This document shows, in pieces, positions 1 to 12,100 of a DNA stretch of 64,000 nucleotides. The position numbers were made by a program, and so were the translations under genes. Below the pieces are notes generated by a model. It had not been told where the DNA came from, searched no databases, and saw only the letters and a program-made list of their open reading frames with translations. Source of the DNA: Alviniconcha marisindica (Eukaryota > Mollusca > Gastropoda > Provannidae); NCBI GenBank assembly GCA_018857735.1, contig JABMCL010001305.1, positions 248,501-312,500 on the forward strand, written 5' to 3'. Numbering within the stretch: position 1 is the stretch's first letter; each line of letters begins with the position of its first letter.

Positions 1-2373
1 ATGAGGGTGTGCACACTGCATTTTACAAGATTCATATAAAATGCACACATAAAACCTCAAAATTATAATTTGTATTTGTATACATGTATAAATAGTACAA
101 GTGAGACTGTTTTTATGTGCAAGTTTGCTTAATTAATGGTATAAATGATACAGGAGATGATGAAGACTTAATTTTCAGCTCTTGACAAATCATAATTCAC
201 TTGTATTTAAAGGTAAACTAGCATATTTTTTTGGAACTGTTTTGTTTTGGAGTGGGTACCTAGTTAATGGATTCAGCTAAAAGGGTACCCCTTGTAAAAA
301 TACCATTAAGAACACAGGCTGTTCCCAAGGGAAGTGAACTCATTCTCTACATGATATTATACACTAGGGCTCTAAGGAAGGCATGAACAAGAGAGGCACT
401 GCTGACAGGAATGGCGCTGACAGGAATGGCATATATATATTGTCATTAAACAATCAGACTTGTAGTTAATTTTTCATTTTATGGTCTAGTCTGCTATAAA
501 ATAAACTGACATTTTGAAAAAAACAGCCTCCATGCATGAGTGCTGCCATTTTATGTGTGCTGGTCTATATCTTTTTTTGTCTGGCACTGGCGGTCTCAGA
601 GTCAGAGTCTGTGATTTATGAACAAGGGGGGCATGTGAAACACAAGTGCTTAGTGATAAATGTTGGCCCTTGCCTGTGGGGAAATGCCAGGCTGTAGAAG
701 TGCTAGGTCAGTAGGTGCCAGGTGGTGTCCACTAAGAACAAAGATTTATGTCATATCTTCAGGAAGGTGCATTGAATTTGAAACGAATAACAATAGCTGT
801 ATTACAATGTGTGATACCTCAGTATTAGTTACGAGTACTAGGCACAGAATGCTTTGCAAACATTTACTTAGATGTAGAATGACTTGTGAAATTTGTACAT
901 TATTAACAATATTATATAGGTGGAACGGAGTTTGTTATTGGTCTTTAATGCCCAGTGAACCCTACAGGTCATATCAGGGTGAAACATTTTACATCAACAT
1001 CAAACCATTGTTAAAGATATGAAATGACTAAATTCCTATGAAAAGAGTGTAAACATGTAGATAATTGTAAAACTTACTAAAAGTGTTATTAAAATTCCAA
1101 ATTCCTATAAAAACAATGTAAACATTTAGATAATTGTAAAAGTGTTATTGAAAGTCTAGTCCGTTACATTTACAACAGAGGATTGGTAATATTAATAAAA
1201 AAAGAAGAAGATAGTACAAATCATGCACATGAAAGAAGAAGATAGTACAAATAATGCGCACAAAGGACCAAGAGAATGATGACTCTTTTCTCATGGTTGG
1301 CATGTGTACAAACATTTGAAACACACCAGACTGGTGAACAGACTGAAAATGTCAGTATTTAATTGAGTAAGTTATTGTTAACATCTACATGACCCATTCA
1401 CTTGTGTATGTCATAATATGAGGGTGGACTAAGAAAATATTAGGTTGCATGGATGGAAAAAGAGTGGAAAATGCCATATAATTATAAATTTGTTGTAAAA
1501 GGAATAAAACGTTCATTAAAAACAAACAAAAACAAAAAAAACAAAAACAAAAACATGCAAGACTTCTCACATAGTCAGCACTGTGCCTTTTTTATGTGTG
1601 AACTTGCAGTTAATTTTTAAGTGGTTGTGTTACTTTCAGTTTTACACTTTGCAGGTGGGTGACATTTGACAAGTTTGTTGAATCTGTCTCAAGATTCTCA
1701 TGATAATATTATTTTGGTATTGCAGTCTACAGTGTGTATCACATGGGCACTCTTCTTTTTCTTAGTTAAACATGTATGATATGATACCATGATGTGTTTG
1801 TCTTTTTTTCCACTTGTACTGAAGTACGCTCAGATTCTTCTGACACCCACATGCTGAAAATCCAAAAAAACAAATGCAAGACTTGTGGCTTTCACACTTT
1901 CTCTTGCTTTGGACCCCACATCTGGAATTCACTCCCACAGGACCTTACACACTGCTCATTCGTGTCATCTTTTAAAGCCAAACTTAAACCTTCCTCTTCT
2001 CACAGTATTTCTGCACCAACTAATGTCAGTACCCAGTTTCTACTACAATCATTGTGTGTGTGTTTGTTTTTGCATGCTATAATACTTTATGTGAATCATT
2101 TTGGTAGGACTGTGGTCGACGTGGGTATCAAATATATTTAGGTTAATATGTATCATGTGAGCTCTCAGGACATTGATGAGCGCATGATAAATGTACATTA
2201 ATTATTATTAAAGATCATATTGATAAAATCCCAAGTTAGCAACTCTTGAAATTTGAACGATGATCGGTGTCACAAACAGGATGCATCTGAGTTTGATTGT
2301 AATGGAATCAGGAAGTTCATACATAATATTTTGTTTGCATTCTCAGATTCTGACATTCTTTTTCTTCTCTCAG
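1..2373 (+). other. Upstream region / probable 5'-UTR intron of ARIP4
   Basis: No exon of a known gene is visible. It is AT-rich and carries a ~70-bp tandem duplication at about 1030-1150, a 30-bp duplication at 1202-1258 (GAAGAAGATAGTACAAAT), and a LINE fragment near its end. The first 85 bp match DNA at about 57.93-58.02 kb. The ARIP4 promoter and first non-coding exon either lie here unrecognised or lie before the window. Confidence 0.5.
1800..2215 (+). mobile_element. Non-LTR retrotransposon 3' end (dead fragment)
   Basis: Codes FSCFGPHIWNSLPQDL and SSFKAKLK, the typical C-terminal tail of LINE reverse transcriptases (WNSLP followed by a basic SFK.KLK segment). It ends with GATGAGCGCATGATAAATGT and an AT-rich (ATT)n tail. 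A second copy of its 3' UTR lies inverted at 49449-49680. Only the 3' end remains, the usual 5' truncation of such elements. Confidence 0.75.
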
Positions 2374-3167
2374 TTACTGTGTCATCAAGAGGAGTGACGA
2401 TCTTGGAAGCCATCTGACAGAATGGCGGACTGCAGTGATGGAGGACAGCTGGATGCAGGCATGCTTCCTAACCACCTCAGCCTGAATTCCCTGCTTGACC
2501 CAGAGCAGGCCAAGGAAGAGGAGTCCTCAGCAGAGGAAACAGGTGCCAGCATTCTGGGAGACATTTTGGAAATGGAAGGGACGGATGCAGCTGAGGAAGA
2601 TGCATCCCTCATGGAAGCTTTGGCAGAATGTGATGAGAAAGATGAGGAAGAGGATGAAAATTATGAGACTGAGGATGATGAAGGAGATGATGAGGAAGAA
2701 GACAGTGATGAAGAAGAGGAGGAGGAGGAAGAAGAGGAGGAAGAGGAGAGTCAGGAATCTGAAGAGGAACAGGAGGAAGAGTTTGATCTGAACAGGGGTG
2801 CTGATGAGTCTATAGATTTTGGTGAAATGCCAGACTTTTCCTCCATGATGGAAGCTGATGGGTCATCCTTGCTAGAGGGCACAGTCACCAGTGATGTTGG
2901 CCTGAAGGCACTCCAAGACTCTGAGCTTATGGAAACAGAGACAAGCGAAGTGAAGCTGGAGCCGGGAACTAGTGGTGAGAAAGGAGGGTCTGGGAAAAAG
3001 GTCTCCAAGAAACGAAAAAGGAAAATGACTGGAAAGGACAAGGATAAGAAGCCAACCAAAAAATCCAAGAAGGAGAAGCGGAAGAAGAAAAAGTCGAAAA
3101 AGGTAGACGATGATTCAAAAGTAGACTCCAGCACGCTGAAGCCTTCGGAGAGGAGAAGAAACATCAG
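2374..3167 (+). CDS. RAD54L2: ARIP4 exon with start codon (coding 2422-3167)
   Basis: A pyrimidine-rich acceptor ending at 2373 opens an exon with a 48-nt 5' UTR, so at least one non-coding exon must lie upstream. Codes residues 1-248: a Glu/Asp run, a VKLE SUMO-acceptor-like site (177-180) and a dense Lys/Arg block (192-227). Donor CAG/GTAAAT. It ends in phase 2 and joins the next exon to read [12 protein letters not shown], matching the family motif RRNIRKLL. Confidence 0.9.
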
Positions 3168-6100
3168 GTAAATGAAATCAAACTTTATTGTTTAAGACAC
3201 AGGCTGTGTTGGCCAGGCAATGTTATATTACTGTTAGCTAATCAAATACGCATGTAACAAAAGCAAAAGACCACTGCATATATAACTGCATATGAACATG
3301 AGTAACATGTAATAACATTTTTTATGTAACTTTATATATTTTTCTGTTGTTGTTTTTACTGTTTTACTGAATTATTGAGAAAAACAAAACTGAAAAAGAC
3401 AAGTCAACAGGAAACAAAACCCGAAAACATTGATGAATAATTAGATATGCAGATTATCTGGTAAATATTTGTGTTAGAACTTATACTTTCTAAAAAAATG
3501 TTTTATAGAAGGATAATTGATTTTCAAATTGAATGCTACTGGTAACAATATTGTGTATCAGTGTTATTTAACCTCTTGCAAAATATGCATTTCAACAACT
3601 GGATTATAATTTTTATGTGGACCTCCCCACCCCACCACCCCACACATACCATAGACATTGACACATGTATACATCTGATGTATATTCTCATACATGCATT
3701 TCCCTCTGTTTAGAAAAATCATTACGGAGAAGGACCTGGAGAAGGAGACGCTGGATGCTCAGAAGGAGGAGTTGGAGCGCCAGCAACGTCTGATGGAGCT
3801 GAAGAAGCAGGCGATGAGTAGCATGGCAGCCTCTAGCAAGCCCACCATGGTGTCCAGTAGCACCGGCACCAGCACCAGCGTTGGCACATCCAGCGTCAAG
3901 GAGCAGGACTCCCAGCTGAAGTCCCTGCTGCAGTGTGAGGCCCAGTTTGGTTTTGCCTTGTCATTCTTGGCACATGTCTTTTTGAGGCTGAAAATACATA
4001 CTCATTAGTTTGATGCACAGTAAATCTTCACCTGCATGAGATTGGGGGACCAAGAACTGAAAAACAGAGAAAGTTAGCATGGGTACAGGGTTACCTCAGG
4101 ATGATGAAAAATGGAGGAAGGACAGCATAGCTTGGAGTAATGTGTATGATCATGTATTTAGATGTGTGTGTGTGTTTGGGGGGGGGGGGGGGGGATGAGT
4201 AATTGTTTATATTGCTGTTTGGATAACAAGTGCAAGTGATGCTTCGAAAATGTTGAAATTGTGTCCTGGTTTAAAATAAGCTTTTAAAATCTGTCATCAG
4301 CGGCTGAAGAAGAAGCAGAGAAGCTGGAGAAGAAGAAAGCAGAGATCAGTATTATGACAGAGACCAAAAAAGAAGTGCAAGTGAAGCAAGAAAAAGGTAT
4401 GTGCTTGGACTTCATTGCATTGATGCCTCAATGTAGCACAGTTTATGCTATCAGTTTTGTGAGCGTTCATAATTTAGACAGGCAGGATGTCCTTTAAAAT
4501 TTTGTTGTTGTTTTTAATACATATTGAGATCAGTTTTTCTGTCTTCAGTCCATGTGCTATTATTCTTTTCTTCATTTGTTGTCTTGAGTGATGTCCTTTT
4601 CAGAAAGAATGAAGATGATAGAATCCAAGTGTATTTGGGTTTTAAGTTATGATGCTAGGCTTCAACCACTTTCATTTTGTTGCTCAGTTCCTTCATAACT
4701 GTGATACAGTACATATATGGTACAGCATTACTGTTTTAGTAGTATGCTTGGTATGGCAGCTGAAACAAGCTGTCTGATTATGCACTCTCCATTTGGGTTA
4801 ATTGTCACATTTGCTTAGTTTGTTGCTTCTATACATTTAGGGTTTGTTGTCAGTTTGTCCACAGCCTGACAGTGTTTAATTTTGTGGGCATGTCTGTCTG
4901 CAGTGGATGTGATAGAGCTGAGCAGTGATTCAGAGGATGAGAGCAATGAAGATGACTGCGTCATGGTTCCCAGCACTGAGGAGGAGGAAGAGGAAGAAGA
5001 CATTGAGTCAGAAGATCTCAATGATGGTGGTGCCCACATCAATGATGAATTTAACCGCTTGGATGACCAAGGTCGTGTGCTGGTCAATGTTGACCACCCC
5101 AGTGAGGATCCAGACATCTTTCTGTCACCTCAGGTGGCTAAGGCTATCAAGCCACATCAGGTATGTGCTCAGTTGCTTTAGCAGGTTTGTTTGGTCCTGT
5201 TAGTGGAGTTAATCATATATACTGGCCTTGCCAGTAACTCAAAGATTTGAAATCTTTAATCACCACTTTGAGTAAAATTGTGTGAAACTGACATTGGTGT
5301 TTCCAGTTTGGTTGCCTGTCAGTGGGACTGAACTCTCCTTTTCCTGTGCAGATGTTTCAAACATACACAGTGCAGTGTCACTGGATCTTATTTGCAGATG
5401 TCTCAGATGAACTTGGTGTCATATCATTGGGTCTTATTATGTATGTGCCTCAGGTGTACTTACAAGGCTGTGTGATTGTTTAATGGCTGGTGCCAAGTGA
5501 AACTGCTGCTGTCTTGGCATCTTACTGCAGAGATCTCTGACTTTGTCATTGGCTCTAATGCTCTGATTGCAGATATGTGAAGCATGCATGGTGTATTGTC
5601 ATCAGATCTTACTGCAGATGTCAGAAACACACACAGTCAAGATAATGTATTTTCAGTTTTATCGAAGATCTTATTTCAGATGTCCCAAACGGACATGGTG
5701 TATTGTGTCATTTTTGTTTGGGTTTTTAAAATATATTTTGATTGCAGTCATCCCTCGGTGCTCTTTCACGATGTTAGCGGGTTTCTGTTTTCAGATTGGT
5801 GGAGTGCGCTTTTTGTACGACAACTTGGTGGAGTCTCTACCACGTTACAACACCAGTCAAGGCTTCGGCTGTATTCTGGCTCATAGCATGGGGCTGGGGA
5901 AGACCATTCAGGTAGGGAAACAAATTCTGATACAGAGGCGACTGTCGGCATTCTGAAAAAGACCAGAGCTCACACAGTATTAGGAAGCATGCTTTTTAGT
6001 GGGACAATACAAAACAGGATCCATATTTTTGGAGTAGACCTTTGTTTCAGGAAACAGACACTATTTATTCCACAAGCAAATGGTGAACTAAATGAAACCA

Positions 6101-9100
6101 TTCTGCATTTGGTTTGTTCAAGTCTTATCCAGATGTTAGAACTAGTGATGTCATAATAGTTTGAAAAATGTGTAGCTCCCTTTCTTCTTATTTTTTTACA
6201 ACGGCTTTTTTTTAACATTCAGTTGTATTTAAGAACTTCTTCATTGATGGTTGACTGTGCATTAAAACCCAGTGTTCATCCTTGTTTTTCATTGTCCTGT
6301 TACACAAGTGATAACTTGTCTCCCAGTTTGCCTGCCTCTGAGAATTTGTTTCTTTGTTCTTGTTATTCCTATTTTATGGGAGGTCAGCTGGTTGTATCTA
6401 CCCATCATTAATCACCATGCCTGCAGGAGCTGTTCACTACAATTTTCAGTGGTTCTGTTTACACAGGTGATAGCCTTCATTGACATCTTCCTGCGTCACA
6501 CAACTGCCAAGAAAGTGCTATGCATCGTCCCCATCAACACGTTGCAGAACTGGATGGCAGAGTTCAACATGTGGGCCCCGGTCAAAGAGAAACCCCCACC
6601 CCCAACTCCCCCTCCTTCCCGGTCCAGAGACACAGAAAAAAGATCCAGGGACCGAAGTAAAAAGGACAAGGATTCCAACAAGGAGTCCAAAGCTAGCACT
6701 AAAGAATCTAAAGGGCATATTTTATCGTCAACTATGGGCCCCATGGGTCCTGGAATGAGCCACATGGGTGGACCTGGAATGGGTCACATGGGTGGCCCCG
6801 GAATGGGTCACATGGGTGGCCTAGGCATGAACCAGATGGGTGGACCGGGAATGGGTCAGATGGGAGGCATGATGGGTCATATGGGCGGACCCATGAATCA
6901 GATGGGCATGGGGCCAATGGGCGGCCCTGGAATGGGTCACATGGGTGGGCCCATGGGCCAAATGAATGGTCCTGGAATGGACCCCATGGGCAACTCCAAC
7001 ATGAACCAGATGGGCGGACCTGGAATGGGACACATGGGTGGATCCAACATGGGCGGCCCAGGTATGGGTTACATGGGACAGATGAGTGGCATGGGAATGC
7101 ATGGCATGAATCACATGGGCGGGGGTGGAGGATCCTTCATGGGCGGCATGGGAATGCCATGGATGAGCTCGACCATGGGACAGCATCAGTATGGCAACAT
7201 GCCCAATTCCCCGTACAGGCATAACCCCATGGCGATGGGACACTCAGGTATGGGCCCCCCCAACATGCCTCCACCTACCTCAATGAACCAGTCATCCAGT
7301 AACATGTCATCAATGGAGACTTCATCATCCGAACCCATGAACACTCCATCGTCTGGCCATCCTATGGCCTCTGCTTCATCGGAGAATCCTATGGGCTCTT
7401 CCTCAAGTCATCCAATGACCTCCATGTCATCAGTGAATCCAATGAGTGGGTCTGGGAACACAATGAATGCTGGAAACCCGATGGGTACCCCACCTCCCAC
7501 AAATCCCATGAACAATATTGGGAACCCCATGGGCATGGGAAACTCAATAAGTGCTGAAAATCCAATGGGTACACCACCACCTTCAAACCAAATGGGGACG
7601 CCATCCCCTGGAAATGCAATGGGAACACCATCTAGTGGAAATCATATGGGTCCCATGTCATCAATGGAGCCTTTGGCCTCGGGCCCTGGAAGTGGGAACC
7701 CAATGGGTGCTGGTCCCATGAACCCGATGAATGTTGGCCCTGGACATCCAATGGGTGCTGGTTTTAGGAATTTTATGGGTGCTGGCCCAATGGGTCCAAT
7801 GGGCCCAATGGGCCCAGGTCTTGGAAACCACATGGGTTCTGGTTTTGGAAATCAAGTGGGTAATTCTGTGAACCCCATGAACTCCTTATCCTCCATGACT
7901 CCACCAATGGGGAACCCAATGGGGGTGCCATCCTCCATGACCCCACCGATGGGGGCGCCATCCTCCATGACCCCACCAATGGGAAACCTGATGGGGGCGC
8001 CATCCTCCATGACCCCACCAATGGGAAACCCAATGGGGGCACCATCCTCCATGAACCCTATGAGTGCTCTGTCCTCTATGAATCCGATGGACACTCCAAC
8101 TAGTTCCAGCACTCCCCCAGGTACCACATCTTCTAGCAGCATTTGTGGAAACTCCCCAATGGATACATCTGCTCAGCCCATGAGTTCCTCTGGGGATGCA
8201 CCTGCCACACCCGCCACGGATTCACAAACCTCAGCCAGCCCTGCCACAGACAAAGAAGCTTCTAGGGATGGAGAGAAAACAGAGTCTGAGATGAAAGCTG
8301 AGAGCAAAGCAGAAGCCCAAACAGAGATAAAAACTGAGACGAAAGAAGAAGAGACCAATGGGGGGAAAGAAGGTGAAAGTGGAGGCGTGAAACAGGAAGA
8401 TAAAAAAGATGTCAAGATGAGTGCGGATGGCATCCCTCGGGAGGAAGGTGACACCCAGGAGGTGCGTTACCGAAACTTCAGAGTCTTCTTGCTGAACGAC
8501 AGTTGCAAAACAACAGCCCAGCGTGCCAGAATCATAGGTATGTTGTAAACTTGTATGTCCACACAGTGCTTTTGGGTCCACTTGCAGTCAGCCAAAGCTG
8601 CCAGTTTGTACAATCCTAAAGTTAAAATAGTGTTGTTGGGGGCATCTGCCCTGTCCCCCAAATTAATATGTGAATACTTTTGATGGTGACTGATATCCAG
8701 GTAGGTAAACAATAAATGAGCCTTAGTTCCCAGGCATGAAGCTGACACTGACCTGTTTTCATTGCCGTATGTAGAGAGCTAGTAAAATTGTGTGCAGTAA
8801 AAGTGTTTGGGGGGAAAATGTCCAGCTAGTGTAATTTAATTTTAAGAGTGCTTGTCATGAGCCGGACAGGTTTATTTTATTGCTGTGCCTGGATATCCAG
8901 GATTTTGTATTGTTTATCTTCGCCGTATTTACACTGTTACTGAAGTAAGCAAGCAGGAAACAGTTTAATAAATAACAAATAAAAAGCAGTGTTGAAACAA
9001 TGAAAGCATATTTTCTTACCTCACCTGTTCATGCATCTTTTATCCAGAAATGTATGAATGTCGCAGAAGTGCTGAAATTTGGACAGAGGTGCACAGGGGT

Positions 9101-12100
9101 CTTTCTGCACAATGCAAAAAAAAAATTTGTTTTTTATTACGTTATATATTGACATTACTAGTCTGACCAAAATACACCATTTACCCCCTTCTGTTGACTG
9201 TACTTACTTAAACAGCTGTATGCAGTTAATGAGTTATTGATGAGTACCCCTTGCCCTTCAGGGGAATGGAATGAAGCTGGGGGGGTACTGCTGATGGGCT
9301 ATGAGATGTACCGCCTCCTGTCCTCACGGAGGATGTACACCCCCAAGCCCAAGAAGAAGAAGAAGAAGGCGGTGGAAGGGAGCAAGGATCAGCTGGAGGT
9401 CATTGATGTTGACGAGGAAGACAAGAACAAAAACCTCATGACAGGTTTGTATCATTTTGATTTCGTGGTGTTCTGCTTATAATCACAGACACAGGGTAAA
9501 AAGGGGCTCGTCTAGTAATGGATTTCTGGTCGGGGGGGAGGGGGTTGGCATGAAAACAAGGTTGGTAATTGCGCTGTAAAAAGTGTAACCTTCCATAATG
9601 CATTGATAATGTATTTGAAGTGTAGCACTAGCAGCTGCTGCTTCCAATCTTTGTTGTTAGAGAATTGAGTTTGATAGTCACTAAACTCACACACACATGT
9701 ATGCATGTGCTTGTATGGATGCACATGCATGTGTAAATATATACATCTGTATCTAAGCAGGTGTCTGAGGTGGAAAAGTAATGTAGTAATATTAATAGCA
9801 GTAGTGGTAAATGTCTTGCTTTTGACTTGAAGCAATTGGAGTTGGCTCAGGTCTGGCAGGTGTATGATTTCAGAGAATTCAATCTTGGACCGAACAAGTA
9901 CATCACAGACCTTTGCATCTGTCAGGGTCATCTATTACATATGTTTGAGAGTCTGCTTTGCATAATTAAGTATGATTCTTGCAAATAAGTGCACTTTGAA
10001 TAGGGAAGACTGTGATTAACACCGGAGGTTTTTTCCTTTCTTTTTGTTCATGTGTTTTGTTGCTGTGAAAATCAAAGTGATCTATGGTTTAATGGGCTGG
10101 AAAGCTGGTGGTCAGTACTGAATCTTTTTCTTGTCTTTTTGTGTTGACAGTTGTGTTGAAAATGATGCTTTGTGAATGTGATATTTAGGAAGCAGCATCA
10201 GAGAAATTGTTGCTGTACTGCATGTTTCAGTTATATACACTGCTGAAATTACTAGGTTTAGCCAGAACAAGAAAACTTTTTGTTGACATTTTTGCAATTT
10301 TGCTGATGTAACAATGGCTAGATTTTTGTTTTAGACATCCATGGTGCTCTAGTCAACCCAGGCCCAGACCTTGTGATCTGCGACGAAGGTCATCGCATCA
10401 AGAACAACCACGCCAGTATCTCACAGGCGCTGAAACAAGTTCGCACAAGGTGAGCTGATGCATATCTTGTGCCCATGGTCTGTTCATTTAAATTGATGTT
10501 GCTCTTGCATAAGTCACACCGTTGAAATTGCTTTAACGCATGTTGCTCCAGTGGAAAGACACCTTTCCATCTGTATCTAAAAGCCACAATTTCCACATGG
10601 ATTTGTGTAAGGTCTCATGTGACATGGGGATTATTACAGTGTGCGACTATATTGCTCCAGTTCTGCACAGATGCAGAAGGCAAAGCTTCTTGTATCAGCT
10701 TGATGTTTAGGGTGGCAGACATGGAAAACAAATGTGTCTTTAATCTATTGAATATTTTCCCAATAAGATTAAGAGACTGTCAGAAGAAGAGTTTGACAGA
10801 GCAACTTGGACCACAGAAAACTTGACAGTTTGGAGCAGAATGCTTCCTGTTTTCCTCTAGGATCTCATATAATGTCCTGTGTAATTCTAAATGTTTGGGC
10901 AGTTTCATATGGAGCAAAGTTCTCAAATTTTATATGTTGGGTTTGTTAAACCTCAGCGAAACTGTTCTGGAGGAAACGGCCCTGACACTAGTGACAGCAG
11001 AGTTTGTGACAGAAAAGGGGGTGGATGTAAGGGATGAATGCATTGTTGTGGGCAGGCGTCGTGTGGTGCTGACAGGCTACCCGCTGCAGAACAACCTGAT
11101 GGAGTACTGGTGCATGGTGGACTTCGTGCGCCCCAACTTCCTTGGCAACAAGACGGAGTTCAGCAACATGTTTGAACGACCCATCATGAACGGACAGTGT
11201 CAGGACTCTACCCCTGAGGATCTCAAGATCATGAAGCATCGGGCTTATGTCTTGCATAACCTGCTAGAGGGATTTGTGCAGAGGTGGGTTGCATGGTTGC
11301 CTGTGAGATGTAGCTTTAATTGAACAGCTATGTTGCATACTGAGGTTTTGGCAGGTGTGCTTATAATGATGGTTTGTACTCCTAGTGAAGTAGAAAATGA
11401 AAATTATGAAAATCTGGTGGGGTGGGTGGAGAGTGTTATTGGGTGGATTACTGACCTGGATCATTTTTGATTGGAAGCTCATCAGTGAATCAGAAATCAA
11501 GTTGTGATGATTAACTCAAGTGAAAATTGTGCATAATTATTAAGGTACGATGACCTGAATTTCCTGCAATGGACAATGAAGTACTTAAAAAGAAAATTAA
11601 GTGTTCATTTGGCCAGCCATGAGGGAAACTTAATACAGGCTTTTTTTTGGAGACTGTTTCCATGTCTTTCAGGCTCGCACTTCATGGCTAGAAGCTGTTG
11701 ATTTATCTGCTTCTGTCATTTTTTCTGATCTTGACCAGCTTCAGAGTCACAGCAGTTTTGGAAAGGTTGAATTGAAGTTTTTTTTTCTTTTCTGAGTGTT
11801 CTTGTGCTGTTGAGTTCAAACTTCAGTGATTGTTGCATAATAATAAGAATCGCTCTGTAAACTGTGAATGATCGCTAATTGGTTTTTAGCGCCTTGTGAA
11901 CCTTGTTGGTTATAACTGCAATTGCTGTAGATGGAACAACGCTTGAAACCCTGCACATGAAATTAAAAACCATAAGTGTGCAAAATAAAGTTCTTTACTT
12001 ATTTTTATTTTTCCAGACGTGGCCACACAGTACTTCAGCATGCACTGCCGGAGAAGCACGAGTATGTGTTTCTGATCCGAATGAGTCCCATTCAGCGCAA

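Larger units (their letters stand above)
3168..12016 (+). other. ARIP4 introns 1-9
   Basis: Introns at 3168-3713, 3935-4300, 4397-4903, 5161-5794, 5912-6466, 8538-9261, 9445-10334, 10450-11055 and 11284-12016. Apart from a poly-G run near 4180-4193 and the degenerate repeats in intron 4, I see nothing but T-rich intronic DNA with ordinary acceptors. Confidence 0.75.

Noticed and set aside
660..1022. 120-residue plus-strand ORF
   Set aside because: No family resemblance, Cys-rich translation of AT-rich intergenic DNA, no splice context; probably chance.
2751..3164. Minus-strand Phe/Ser-rich ORF
   Set aside because: Antisense shadow of the Lys/Glu-rich ARIP4 exon 1.
3935..4008. Exon 2 extending to the stop codon ([11 protein letters not shown]...) as a truncated ARIP4
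   Set aside because: Donor T/GTGAGG gives exact phase with exon 3, and the rest of the gene is intact. An alternative short isoform is possible but unsupported.
6821..7243. Long minus-strand His-rich ORFs opposite the ARIP4 Met/Gly repeat
   Set aside because: They are the antisense reading of ATGGGT/CACATG repeats. The plus strand carries flanking helicase motifs in frame and good splice sites.
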